The notes beneath the pieces were generated by a model. The model searched no databases and was not told the DNA's origin. It saw nothing but the letters and a program-made list of their open reading frames with translations. Shown piece after piece: positions 11,481 to 23,259 of a DNA stretch of 64,000 nt. Positions within the stretch are counted from its first letter, which is position 1, and every line of letters begins with the position of its first letter. The stretch is from Schistocephalus solidus (lineage: Eukaryota; Platyhelminthes; Cestoda; Diphyllobothriidea; Diphyllobothriidae). The position numbers were made by a program, and so were the translations under genes. Location of the stretch: contig WEDG01000728.1 of assembly GCA_017591395.1 (NCBI GenBank), positions 1-64,000 on the forward strand, given 5' to 3'.

Positions 11481-13620
11481 TTGTTTACTGTTTTGTTGAA
11501 TGTGCCTGCACACCATCTCCATTTCAGCAACGAACTGGCCAACAGGCTAGCCAACCTTCCAGTTGCCAATGAGGACGTCTCCGTGGATAACTGCTGGTGT
11601 CAGCTGAGGGACACCATCCACTTCACCGCCCTGGATGTCCTCGGCCACGCACCTTGTCAACACCACGACTGGTTCGATGACAAGGATGCAGCCATCAACA
11701 TTCTGCTAGCCACGGAGAATGGGTTACAGAAAGCCTACTTTGACTACCCTCACGAGGCAAACAAGGCAGCCTTCTACCGAAATCTCCGCCTTGTACAGCA
11801 ACGACTGTGGGAGATACAGGACGCCTGGATGGCCCGCAAGGCCGAGGAGATCCAAGGGTACGCCAACCGCAACGAATGGAATTGCTTTTTTGCCGCCGTC
11901 AAGACTGTCTATGGACCTCCCGTTAAAGGAACCGCCCCTCTTGTCAGTGATGATGGAAATACCCTGATCACTGAAAAGATGCAAATCCTGAAACGCTGGG
12001 CGGAGCACATCCAAAGCGTTCTTACCCGTCCCTCCACCATCTCCGTCACCGCCATCGACCGACTGCCTAAGTGAAAGCTAACGCCGACTTCAATTTCCTG
12101 CTTTCTCTCCAAGGGCCGGACAACAACTCTCCATCGGGAAAGCACTTGGATCAGATGCGATCCCTGCTGAGATTTACAAGCATGGCGGACCCCAACTGAT
12201 GAACCGACTCCCAGCACTTTTCCATGAGATGTGGCACCAAACACAGGTCCCTCAGGACTTCAAGGACGCCACGATCGTCCATCTCTACAAGAAGAAAGGA
12301 AAACGCCAACTCTGCGACAACCACCGGGGAATCTTGCTGTTGAACATCGCCGGAAAGATCTTCACCCGCATTCTCTTCAATCACCTGAAAGCTCACTTGG
12401 AGCAAGGACCCTTCCGGAAAACCCATGTGGTTTCCGCCGCCATCGCAGCACCACCGACATGATCTTCGCCGCGCACCAGCTGCAGGAGAAGTGCCAGGAG
12501 ATGCGGACTCAGTGCAACACAACCTTTGAGAATCTGACGAAAGCCTTCAATATGGTGAATCGCGAAGGACTGTGGAAGAGCATGCGGAAATTTTGATGTC
12601 CCGAGAGATTCACTCACATGGTGCGTCAGCTCTACGATGGCATGATGGTGCGCGTCATGGAGAACGGAGCTGTTTCAAGGGCCTTCGCAGTGACCGAAAG
12701 AGTAAAGCAGGGCTGCGTACCGGCCCCTACCCTCTTCAGTCTCATGTCCTCTATCATTTTAATAGACGACTACAGTGACGAACGCCCCAGGATCCGCAAA
12801 GCCTATCCAATGGTTGTCCGACTTCTCAATCAACGGCGGATGCATTCCTATTTGCGTGTATCCACAGCCACCATCCACGAACTTCTCGTCACTGACAACT
12901 GTGCACTCAATGCAACGACAGAAGAGGAGATGCAAAGGAGCATTGCCCTCTTCGCTACCGCCTGTGACAACTTCGGGATGCGCATCAACACGGATAAAAC
13001 GGTGGTCATGCATCAGCTGCAACGCTGCTCGCATCAATGTCAAAGGCGCTCAACTGAAAGCCGTGGATAATGTCGCCTACCTGGACCACAACCTCTCACG
13101 CAGCACCGAAGTTGACGATGATGTCGCTCACCGGATCGCCAAAGCCAACCAAGCCTCCGGACTCATAGAGAACGTCATCTTGAATCGACAGCATATACAC
13201 CTCAGTACCAAACTCAAGATGTACAAAGCTGTCATCTTGCCAACGCTGCTGTATGGACGGAGACTTGGATGATCGACCAAAAGCAAGCACGGAAGCTCAC
13301 CCACGTCCACCTCAGATACCTCCGCAGAATACTGAAGCTGAGCTGGCCAGACAGCATCCCGGACACAGAAGTACTGGAACGAACAGGCATTCTCAGTATA
13401 TACACCCAACTAAAACAACTGCAACTGCGTTGGCGCGGCCACCTTGTGAGGATGACGATGACGGACTACCTAAACGACTCTTCTATAGGGATGTCGCTAC
13501 GGGCGCTCGTCAACAATGAGGTCAAGTACGACGCTACAAGGACAGTCTGAAGACCTCCCTGAAGCAACTGCAGATCAATCCGGTGGCCTTGGAGGACCTC
13601 GCTCGGAACTGACCGGCCTG
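11481..13620 (+). pseudogene. LINE-2 reverse transcriptase, inactivated
   Basis: Region between endonuclease and RT plus the RT core, in several frames. 11481-12074 covers DAWMARKAEEIQGYANRNEW and the [11 protein letters not shown] block. 12199-12596 covers DNHRGILLLNIAGKIF and a motif A relic. 12618-13070 has ERVKQGCVPAPTLFSL (motif B). In motif C the expected FADD is changed to VTDN in [10 protein letters not shown], so both the box and one catalytic aspartate are altered. 12775-13272 and 13253-13550 give the extension ([20 protein letters not shown]). The element cannot encode active RT. Confidence 0.87.
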
Positions 13621-13629
13621 GAGTAGGAC

Positions 13630-14246
13630 AGTGAAGACAGGGGCAGCAATCTGTGAAGCCAACTTAATCGCCGCCACCAAAGCCAAAAAGGCGGCACGAA
13701 GTCCCCAGCGCCGCGGATCAACACCACAAATGCCCAAGCCCTCCCAACATGCCAAAGCTGTCAATGAACCTTCCGCGCGCGAATCAGACTGGTTGAACAC
13801 CTTCGGACGCAGCGCAACAACGATCAGACAACGTTAACTTCTGAGTCAACTTCTGCAAATCCTCCTTCGAACCCCCTCTCGCACATTCACTCGACGCATG
13901 GGACTATTCGGTCACATGTGAATCCCGATCAGCGGAATTCACCGCAATGTCGCCAGCACCGAGAATCCATATATACCCGCCAATTCTACCACTCTCACCG
14001 CCACTGCCGCCCCTACTACCACGAACGATAACCCCAAGCCCCTCCCGATTTCTCTTGCCAACACTGATTCCACAAATTCTCCTCACGCATCAACCTGATC
14101 AGGCACCTGTGAATGCTTCGTACGAAAACTGGCGAACCAGTGCCTGGGGCTCCGACATACAGTCGCCGCACCCGCCTCCACTGCCTTGACTACTCCCGCA
14201 TGGTCCTAGTAGTTCACATGCGGCTCCACGATAACCTGCGGTAAAC
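13630..14246 (+). pseudogene. LINE-2 C-terminal zinc-finger region, decayed
   Basis: Degenerate equivalents of the LINE-1 finger modules. KTGAAICEANLIAATKAKKA leads in at 13631. Broken finger pieces follow around 13740-13920, 14040-14130 and 14190-14246. The last reads HMRLHDNLR then stop. Most cysteine/histidine pairs are lost. Confidence 0.65.
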
Positions 14247-14470
14247 CACCTTAGGCTAAACCACATCGGCGCGCACTACCTCCACCAATACATACACGAC
14301 ACTCTCACCGTCACCATGTATCCGAGAATATCAAGGAGTCCTAGAAACCATGGCTTGGATGTCTGCCAATCTGACGCTATGTACCAGACCATGCCGTCGG
14401 CCCAGTTTGCGTCATGCGTTGAGTGAATGACCAGCAGACTGGGTGTCAGACGGCGATGGTTCCTCCATAT

Positions 14471-15101
14471 CCCCTGGTTTAGTGAATCCTGGTGTGTGGG
14501 TTAAGGGGTCCAGGTCATGTTAGGGCACGCGAAGACGGATACGTCGGCCAGTCAGCCAATGCGCCCAATCCCACCTCAGAAAACTGACCGGCTCGGATGG
14601 TGGTTTGATTGTGGGGGTAGGGCAGAGAGTGAGGTCGACGGCTCAGCGCATTTTTTCCTCACTAGTAACAATCTGACGCACTTGAAACTATCACGGTGTG
14701 CTAAAATTCATGCCTTGGAAGGTTGCCAACTGCCAGGATAACTCGGACCGGGCGGTCAGCCCAATGTGTGTTTTGTGTGGGATGGACGACTGCCGGAATG
14801 AGAGTCAGGCTGCAATGGCTGCTTCTTAATGTGGCCTTTATTGCACTCCCACTCAGTTTGGATCCGAGCTGCCCCTCTCTTCTGTTGTTAGGTTCTTGTT
14901 TCGTGCTGGATCACAGTGCATGGGACTGCGCTCTCTCCCATCTCTGGTCTTCTTGACGCTGTCTCGACACCGGGTCCAGGTGAGGTAGTGGAACAGAGAG
15001 TGAGGTAGATGCATCGAAAGTCTACTCGTACTATAAGCAAGCACGAGTTACTGTCCCTGCACAGCATACGGTGGACATCGTCGAACCCGACGGTCGAACT
15101 G
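14471..15101 (+). repeat. 630-bp repeat family, copy C
   Basis: Full-length copy (631 bp) in plus orientation, downstream of LINE-2. It starts at CCCCTGG...GAATCCTGGTGTG and ends CGGTCGAACTG. The central part at about 14865-14925 differs from other copies, so this copy is mosaic. No clear target-site duplication. Confidence 0.8.
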
Positions 15102-15770
15102 AAATATTATTGCAATGTGTTTCAAACTGCAGTACGAATTAAACAAAACTCTTTAATGATGTCGATACGTACATTTGTGCGTATTTTATTAACATTGTGT
15201 TTAAATACATAATTTTAACGACGCATACTTAATATCTCAGAGAATATTATAGACTTATGGGGTATAACTGTGCGGAAATGTTTACAAGTATGTGGGAGGG
15301 ATTATAAGGACTTCAAATATATGAGAATAACCACATCAACATATGGTTTTAACTGCACGAATTTTAACCTTACATGGGATGCTCTGGAATACACCTCCAC
15401 AATCGATGAAGGATCACATTGTCCGGTAGGTAGTTCAAACGCATGTAAATACTGCAAAAAGATTCACTAGCTGTACTAATTTTACAGAAAAGTACACTTA
15501 TATCGAACGTGTTACTTAAAGGAAGAGAGTATTTCGTTTTTTTATAAGTTTGTAATTATGGCAAGTTTTAAGACTGGTACGCCGTATATCAGCCCGGTGG
15601 TCCAAACACTAACGCGCTTATTTTTTGGACTACATGGATATACCTTTGCAGCTCATCCATCGTTTTTATGGTTTTTGGTCTACTTTTTCCTTTCTCAATC
15701 GTCTGCTTGCGGTTGTGCTGGAAGTCAGTTGGGAGGAACACTGCCAGTCTGTAAGGATTAACTTACTTTT
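15102..15770. other. Intergenic, nothing recognised
   Basis: AT-rich sequence with no supported gene or repeat. Confidence 0.45.
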
Positions 15771-15804
15771 ATTTCCATCCTCGTAACGTTTAGCATTCTT
15801 GAAT

Positions 15805-15900
15805 ACAGCAACCAGAGCAATGAACCACTGGCTAATGGTCGTTAATGAGCCAGAAATGACCATTCCAGTCGCCCTTGTCTTTGCCAGCAATCATAAAACA
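15805..15900 (+). repeat. tRNA-derived SINE, body fragment
   Basis: Short piece of the SINE body in plus orientation, with AATGAGCCAGAAATGACCAT and CCTTGTCTTTG. The tRNA-like head is missing. Confidence 0.6.
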
Positions 15901-16430
15901 AATCTCATTTTTTTCTGACCACTAGCCAATGAAGTAATGCCAGGATAAGGTTTTTCAGATGCCATTAGAACCACCTATATTATATCTGCAACTGAAGCAG
16001 CGTTGCATTTGCGCAAAGAGTAGCATCCCCCCAATCGGTCAATCACAACAGGCTGTCGAGAACGAAAAATCAGAGATTCTTTAAGGGCTGAATGAATGCT
16101 GATAACATTGTGCTACCGAAGATCTTTAGACGACCTCAAATGGTTAAAATGCTCTAGGACGTTGCACCAGAGCCGATGTTTCCTCATTTACCGGCAACTT
16201 TCATAAACCAACCAGAGCAATTTCAGCACAAAACTGCGCCAAAACTATCACCTACTTAGGGCTTTTGCCTCGGCGACGAAGCATGAGGTGTTTCCGACAG
16301 TGCTTGCTTGTGCCCCCACAATGGGTCACGTGGTAGATGGGCCGGACCGAAACTGGAATCAGCTCAGGACATGACAGGTGTTCTTGAGGATATGCAACCA
16401 CATCAACTGCCGCACATTAGGGCGTGGTGG

Positions 16431-16640
16431 CAGGCCTAGGTGCGGATTCCCGCCGTGCTAGCCATCTGCATCCGATTCCGTCGACAGTATTCTTGACTCA
16501 GTCTCGAAACTGGGCCTGTTTGGTGAGGATGAGAGAGTGAGGTAGATGCTGTGAAAGTCGACTATCACTATAAACTAATTTGTGCCTTAGTCACCGTCCC
16601 TGTGGGGCATAATCAAATAGACAGTCGAACTGCCATGCCA
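16431..16640 (+). repeat. 630-bp repeat family, diverged 3' half
   Basis: Recognisable by TTCTTGACTCAGTCTCGA, GAGAGTGAGGTAGATGC, CACTATAAACTAAT, GTCACCGTCCCTG and the end ACAGTCGAACTGCC. More diverged than other copies. Confidence 0.6.
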
Positions 16641-17454
16641 GATGATCGGTGCCTGTTTACGACACCCTAACGGACGAGAGCTGAGAGGCGCGCGGAAGTG
16701 AGCGCTGCTGTCCGTGTGTTGGGTTTGATGGCCTTCCTACTATCGATACGTAGGGCGGGGAGTGAGGATGGGGGGGGGGGCCCTACCAGTGCAGTCTCCA
16801 CATTTGTCTCGTCACTTGTACTTTCCCAGGTAGTCACAGCGTTCGGGAGCCCCCTTTACTGCTCTCCTGCGGGAAGCTAGCACCTTACAGGTCTTGGCAA
16901 GCCCCTGAGCTATTGGTATGGACCGAGCCCGAGTCTTAACTACCCTGACGACCTCATTTATACGTGACAGTTAACATTTAATTTGCCCCTCAACGAAAAG
17001 GGTAACACACTTGTTAGAAGATATGTCATGGCAATCAATGTCCTATGTATATAAAAAATTCAGATTGTATGTAAGTTCAGAAAAATCCATGGAAAATTGA
17101 AATTCTTAGGAGATATCGACATACAGCGAGAAATTTATGTTCCCATTAGATTATTTTGAATACAAAGGTATTCAGTAATACAGTAATACCCCGAACGTTC
17201 GCAAGGTTCGGTTTCAGAACCGATCGCGAACCAGAGGAAATCGTGAATGTTTGGTACGCATAACTAAAAATATTTATTTCTAGAGCCTATACCCTAAATA
17301 TGACCCAAATAATGCTCCTAAAGCATTATAATTTTATCAAGTGTTAGTTTTATGTTACATTAAAAAAAGATACAAATGGTTGCCGTAAAAATAGAGTAGA
17401 GTATTGTCTAATGGGTATTTGTCCCATTCACTTGACCCAATTTAAAAAACTCAG

Positions 17455-17536
17455 CGGCCTCAGTGGGATTCGAACCCACGACAGCAATGGAAGGCTTTAG
17501 TACAGTCAAGGTTCTAGCCAATTGAGCTACTAGGCC
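17455..17536 (-). tRNA. tRNA-like sequence, probable pseudogene or SINE head
   Basis: An 82-nt minus-strand segment with a good A-box region (TAGCTCAATTGGCTA) and a strong T arm (GTGGGTTCGAATCCCAC). The acceptor ends pair over five positions (GGCCT with AGGCC). The anticodon arm does not form a clean five-base-pair stem, so I assign no amino acid. It could be a decayed tRNA gene or the head of an unrecognised SINE. Confidence 0.4.
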
Positions 17537-17539
17537 CCA

Positions 17540-20260
17540 ACAGGAGCCATGAGTTTAATCACACGTGGGTCAAGTTACCCGCCCAGCCTACTGCAGTGGG
17601 CAGTTCTGTTATGAACTAAATAGAAGTAAAGGTGGAAATTGGTTAAACCAATGGTCCAAAATGTGCACCGAAACTTCTATGTCACTCAAATAGTTGTTGT
17701 TTTAAATGACAAATTCTAACTTATTGGTCCTCTTGAGCCAATAATATTACGGTTCAAAGTTTCAATACTCCGAACACCTTAGTCAGTGGATAGGTTTCCG
17801 AAAGTTCTACCATTAGGCAATGGATCGGGTGTCCTATCAACAGTGATTGAGAATACTAAATAACGTGGCCGGACGTCCACCATTTTACCTGCACTACGGG
17901 ATAACCTCGTTCAGTCTAAAACCTCTAAGGGCAGTTGTATAGCAATAAACTAGAATGCAAAAAGGGAGTCCGCTAGATAAGGGGGCGTTGGGGATAAGAG
18001 GTTGTTTCTGGCTTATTATTAACCATCATCAGTCAGGTGTAGATAAACCGGTAGTCGAACTCAGACATTCTAGTCATTGATATTACGTCAAACAACCAAC
18101 CAGCTCGTTGGAACACCATTTCTAAAAAAATATCATTCATGCTAGCAGGAGACGAGACAATGAGTCCGCAGACTAATATTGGGATGTTCAATTTGATGGT
18201 AAATGATATAAGGGTTCGGATTCGAGTCCTGAATTACTCAGACCTGGGGTTGGCGTATGATGTATCGATGACTGCTAATAACCACGAAATGCTCATTCCT
18301 GTCTTCCGATGTGGGGAAGGGGGTGACGAAAGAGCCACCAGACCGACCCAACCACCCTCCAGCGAGGCGATGGTGCCACTAAAAGTTGGAGGCAAGGAAA
18401 AAGGAAGAAACCCGATAGTTTCAAGGCCAACTAGCTCCAAAGGTCATTTGCATTTCTATTCGATTTCACTCACTGAACTCGTAGACAATTTTGAACCGGT
18501 CAAGCTTTCTGAAGCAACAGCACTATATAAAAATAGGTTCCAGGGAGCCTTTTCCGTTGCTCAGTCTTCTAGCATTCCGTCAGTATCACTACCCGCTACA
18601 GTGGCTGAAATAAAATCCATAAATTCCTCTTTAATCTGAAAATTTATTCTTCTTGTTCAACGACCTCAGATAGGGTTACTTTCAGGTGACTAAAGTGGCA
18701 CAATTGAACAGCATTCTGCTTATTTTACTGTTTTACTGATTACTGTTTTGCACTCACAAAACCCCTAATTACCACAATTCCCGTATAACAGGAGACCCTC
18801 TGTGTTGGCTTGTCAAGTGGTTACACATATCAGGTCTTTGCCGAGTATGCCTCCCCAACCGCCTCAGAGAGCGTTAAACGTAAAAACGACTGCAGACTCC
18901 GGGGGAAAAATACACGGTGTCAGCTTTGGACTCACAACTTCCCAGATGTACAAATAGAGGTCCCTAGGCTGACACAAATCCGGAATTAAACTGACAGAGA
19001 CATCACCTGTTTCGGGCTTATTCAGTCCCCTCTCTTCAGTCAGCGGTCTGTGGGTGGTTGTCTGTCTGCTAGATCTGTCATCTTATTCCAGAGAGATGTC
19101 CGTCATACCCTTGTGGACCAGCAAGGGCTCGTAATTACCCCACGTACATCTAACAAAGAATGACAGTTGGAAGGTGCTGGCAGAATCTGTTTTGCGATAA
19201 GGATGATTCACTAAGTAAACCGTCTTTGTCAACCACGGAAAGTAAACCAGTGTTTGCTAGCATCGGCTTACTGCCCAGGGGCTGACAAAGGCATGGAGTT
19301 AGACCGAAACCGCGGCTGTGTCAGTATCCGCAGTCTTTGCTAGCATGTGGGACTGCTCACTCATTCCTGGTCCCTCTTATCAGAGGGTGGTTCGAAATCG
19401 CTTAGAGACACCGAATAAGATCTATCTGTTTGTGCACAAATAAATTATTTTTCACAGAAAGGATTAAATATATGGCTTTCTAAACAGAACACTAGAATTT
19501 GAATGTCTCACCCAAGTACTAAAAGTGGTCCTGGCAACTATTCTCGTGCCCTACCATTAGTGCTAACACAAACGCTAACCGGATTCCCTATTTTTGAATT
19601 CATCCTAAACCCTAACCTTAATTCAAAATGACCTTAAACCTTACCTTGACACAGATCCTAAAATTAACTACGATTTTAACTCTAATTCTAGTCTCCATGG
19701 CGTTTAGTTCAAAGCCATTGTGATTTTCGACCACGTGTAGGCGGGCAAAGGTTTAGTGTTCAGAGGCTGATCAAGGCAAAAAACCGTAGGGTTCCTCCCT
19801 CATTCTTGGGTCAAAATTGCTTGGACACGCCGAAAAAGGCCTTTTTCTCAAACCTATATGTTCAGAGGGCGTGCTTTTTCAATTACGCGATGTTGTCTTA
19901 CTGCTTGTGGTTTTCCGCGATGACAGAGGCCACCAGCCTTATAAGCGCACTCTTTGGGCCTCTTCGCTGCCGAAAGAATCCACTGCAAGCTATGAGAATG
20001 CATATGAAAATGAATCCCAGAACATAGGTGTCAAAACTTTGTACTATCTGTACTTGTCTGTTTTCGCCCTATCTATACTACATCACGTCATTTACTTGTG
20101 AACGACGCAGATCCGATAAATTACATCTGAATTAGTTTGCAGTGCTAGTGTACTTACGAAGCATCTACCACACCCTTTCTCCTTCCTCGCCCATCGGGTT
20201 CTGAGGGCAAGTCAATATCAGCTCTGGCAAAGTCCTTCGCTGACGAAAGCTCAACAATCG
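17540..20260. other. Intergenic, no supported gene
   Basis: Contains a 166-codon plus frame at 18139-18639 that I do not recognise. It has no detectable domain. Two weakly similar segments near 19265-19440 and 19740-19880 may be old duplicates. Confidence 0.4.
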
Positions 20261-20269
20261 CTAACGGAA

Positions 20270-20544
20270 ATCACTCATTCCGTTCTGCTCGAGCTCCACC
20301 AGCAGCTGCATAGGTAAATAAACATTGCCAGCAAAGACAATGGAAACCGGAATGACCATTTGTGGCTCATTAGTCGTCGAAAGCCAGTCATAACCCAACC
20401 CCAGGTGGTACGACACCCGAGGTTCGAACACGCGACCATTTTATCAGAATTCCAATGTTCTGTCCATTGAGCCACGGCCTCGTTGTATTGCCCGCTTAGA
20501 TAGGGAATATCGACAAACGCTGACGAAAGCTCACCGATCACTAA
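20270..20544 (-). repeat. tRNA-derived SINE copy
   Basis: Minus-strand SINE. In sense it has a leader (AATACAACGAGG), an A-box-like CGTGGCTCAATGG, a B-box-like GTGTTCGAACCTC, then the body and a GC-rich tail ending near 20270 (AGCTGCTGGTGGAGCTCGAG). Diverged. Confidence 0.75.
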
Positions 20545-20960
20545 CAGAAATCACCCGTCCCGGCCTACCTTGGGGTTCACTTTCCAACCCCGCCAGCAGC
20601 CCGCACAGTGGCTAGTCTTATAGGCAGATGAACTTTGCCGAAAAAGACAAGAGAGACAAGAATGGCCATTTCTGGCTTATTAGCCATAATCAGCCAGCCA
20701 TACACAATCCCAGGTGATATATCACCTGAGGCTGGAGGCGCACTGGTAAGAGCGTTAAATTTCTGATCATCAGGTCGCGGGTTCGAGCCTCGCAAACAAC
20801 CTAGCACAACAATAAAAAGTGGGTTCGAGCCTCGGGTGGAGCACCACTTGGGGTTAGGTATGTCTGGCTGATGACGGCTAATGAGCCAGAAATGGCCATC
20901 ATAGTCTCCCTTTTCTTCGTCAGCATTGCTCATCTGCCAGTAAACAGCCCGTCTACCCGA
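20545..20960. repeat. Inverted head-to-head SINE pair
   Basis: A minus copy (about 20545-20727: tail and body, cut in the head) runs directly into a plus copy (about 20728-20960: head, B box GGGTTCGAGCCTC, body and CATTGCTCATCTGCC). The tails face outward. An internal partial duplication of the B-box region lies at about 20775-20835. Confidence 0.75.
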
Positions 20961-21429
20961 ACCACAACATACATACGATCTCACAAATTTGTGGCTTATG
21001 GTTCAAGGCATACCAGTAGATGCACCTTCTCATGCCCGGCATAAGAGTCCTGACCCATTCACAACGAGTTCAAGTCAATCAGAGGTTGGGGTTGAACTGT
21101 TATTTGATTGAAAAGCTGTGTAACCGAAGCTGCCAAACTGAAGCGCAGCCAAAAAATGGGCCTTGTATTCCATATTCTCTATCGGAGCAACTGAGATCAT
21201 GCTTCGGGCTGGCGTTTTTCAGGTTTCACTGAGAAACCACAATCGATAACTCGCCAACCTAGGCAAAAAGTTAGACAATCTGATTAGCTGTAGTCCGTGG
21301 GAATACGGTATTCCATGGGAGAGGGGTGACCTGTGAAGGGTTTGGAGCACAGTGAAATCGGCCAAAACCTAACTAAGTGAATAAGAGGCAACGCGACTCT
21401 GTGACTTTGTTTGACACAGTCAGAGGACG

Positions 21430-21765
21430 TCGAGGGAGATTTGAATGACTATTTCTGGCTTGTTAGTCGTCATCAGCCAGCCATACCCAACCCCCAGATA
21501 ATGTAACAGTTGAGGCTCGAACCTGCGATCAGGAAAGTGAAACTGTTATTCAATGCGTAGGGCCTTTGACTTCTAACCAACAGGTTGCGGGTTCGAGCCT
21601 CAGGTGTTTCAACACCCGAGGGGTTGGTATGGCTGGCTGATGAGGGCTTATAAGCCAGAAATGACCCTTCCAGTCTCCCTTGTTTTTTTTCTGTAATTTC
21701 TGCCTGCCCATGACATACGTTTCATTGAGCGGCTGCTGGCGGGGCTCGAGAATGGGCCCTAACTC
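21430..21765. repeat. Inverted head-to-head SINE pair
   Basis: Minus body/head fragment (about 21430-21525) followed by a plus copy with B box GGGTTCGAGCCTC at about 21589, body to about 21690 and tail GCTGCTGGCGGGGCTCGAG near 21738. Same arrangement as 20545-20960. Confidence 0.75.
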
Positions 21766-21847
21766 ATAACGGGACGCGTGTGTGTTGTAAAGTGACTACG
21801 GCTGGTCTCACTACCACAGTTGACAAATCCATCCTCACAGTTCATCA

Positions 21848-21955
21848 GCGCATTCTACACTATAATGAATTCGATACCGTTGAGTCTAGCACGACCTGCT
21901 ATAAATAGTGGCTTGCAAAGTTGCCAACTGCTAAAAGAACTTAGTCTCTCCTCGG
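21848..21955 (+). repeat. 630-bp repeat family, degenerate fragment
   Basis: Retains TCAGCGCATTC, CACTATAA, GTGGCTTGCAAAGTTGCC and AACTGCTAAAAGAACTTAGTC in the order seen in the repeat body. Confidence 0.5.
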
Positions 21956-22490
21956 TCAATTTAGCATTCTCAAACATGTGAGCTCGATGCCGCCGTTACG
22001 GAAGCCTGGCACATGTGGAGTGCAGCCCTGAAGCGCTTCTGCGCCCACCCCTGATCGTCTCAGCGTTGTCCTTTGTTTAGAACATGGTGGATGTGGGACG
22101 AGAGTGAGGAATATGCAGCGCAAGTCAGTCTCCTTATGAATGAATCCACACTCAGGTCGCCGGGGCTGTGCCCAGTCTGTGGGACAGACGGTGGATGCCC
22201 TCGCCTGCTACAATGTAAACAGCACCTGCTAAGGACCGTGAGTGCTTATTCTCTTATCGGATTCAGAAGAATACTTGGCAAACATCCATCGACTATCGAT
22301 AAATGCACAGCAGGCCACTACAGTTATATGGGAATCCAGTTTTATTGGCTTACAGAAATCAATTAAAACTCGCCAGAAAAGACGAACTCTGTCTGAATAC
22401 GGAGCTTTGCGATAAATTTATGCGGAATGGCTATCTGGGGTTTTTATAAGCCGAGGCCTACGTTTTCGGCCTCGGAGGACCCAATCAGAA
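21956..22490. other. Intergenic, nothing recognised
   Basis: No supported feature between the repeat fragment and the Penelope-like cluster. Confidence 0.4.
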
Positions 22491-22499
22491 ACGCAACCA

Positions 22500-22955
22500 A
22501 GGATATTAAATGCTCTCAGAAGCGACTGAGCGCATTGTTGCCGGACTAAGTGTTGGCATTGCACACTGACCCAAAGCTACTAAGCACAGCAGAGGGATTA
22601 AAATCAAAGACCGACTAAACCCCCAAGGAGCAATCTGGGGTTAATGTATGGCATCCCGTGTCTAAACTGTCCTTGTAATTACACAGGCCAAACTGAATGC
22701 ATGCTGGAATCGTGAACATAACTTGGCGATGTGACGGGGTGACGAATTTTCGGATGTTGCGGCCCACACTTACGAAACGGGTCATGAGTTCAACTTCGCA
22801 GCCGTCAAGATAATCGCCCACGCCGGAAACGAAACGAGCCAATAACTAATTGAATCCTGGTCCACGGATGGTAACTCAATCAACCGACGTATTGATTTGG
22901 CGCCGGCGTACAGAGCCCTGCGTAGTCACCTCCAGACTTGCAGCAGTTATCATTG
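22500..22955 (+). mobile_element. Penelope-like fragment (P2) with GIY-YIG domain
   Basis: Plus-strand reading gives VGIAH, a stop, then KIKDRLNPQG, MYGIPCLNCPCNYTGQTE, AAHTYETGHEFNF, and LIESWSTDGNSINRRIDLAP with stops. This is the same layout as P1: lead-in RPxATI region, GIY-YIG core, GHxF block and C-terminal INR block. No RT is attached on this strand. It has stops and at least one frameshift. Confidence 0.78.
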
Positions 22956-23259
22956 ATTGACTTGTATCCCCCCATAAGTGTCGTTTTTTCGTTTCTGCTG
23001 TTATCTCTGACACTGGACCCTGCAGGAGTTCGAAAGCTCAGAACAAATTGTCCTGGTGCTTGGACAGCCTTCGTCTTTTCTCATGCAGTCTTCTGGACGT
23101 CAAAACTTCGCCTCCATTCGTGATTAAAACTCACCGTAAAACACAAGCGAGGTGTGGGAATATGGGGGAAAGTGGGGGCTAAAAGATGCCGCGAGGGGTT
23201 ACAAAGAGCCAGGGCCCAAGGGAGGGAGCGTAAGGGCACGGAAAGTTGCGTGCGGTTAG

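Larger units (their letters stand above)
9996..14250 (+). mobile_element. LINE-2: nearly full-length zinc-finger non-LTR retrotransposon, decayed
   Basis: The plus-strand element keeps its 5' leader, AP-endonuclease, RT and C-terminal finger region, but with many indels and stops. The leader begins near GTGTAGGGGGTACTAG at 9997, and the same leader starts LINE-3 at about 38529. This fixes the 5' end of the family. The final finger ends in a conserved HMRLHDNLR stop near 14218-14246. The copy is more diverged than LINE-1 and LINE-3 and is probably older. A 630-bp repeat copy follows about 230 bp downstream. Confidence 0.88.

Noticed and set aside
11477..11525. GTAAGT...TTTCAG pattern in LINE-2, also at 39945-39997 in LINE-3, as a possible intron
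   Set aside because: In LINE-3 the segment is translated in frame as conserved connector protein ([13 protein letters not shown]), so it is coding and the splice look is chance.
19560..19700. CCCTAA-like stretches resembling telomeric repeat
   Set aside because: They are scattered and imperfect, with no tandem run of TTAGGG units.
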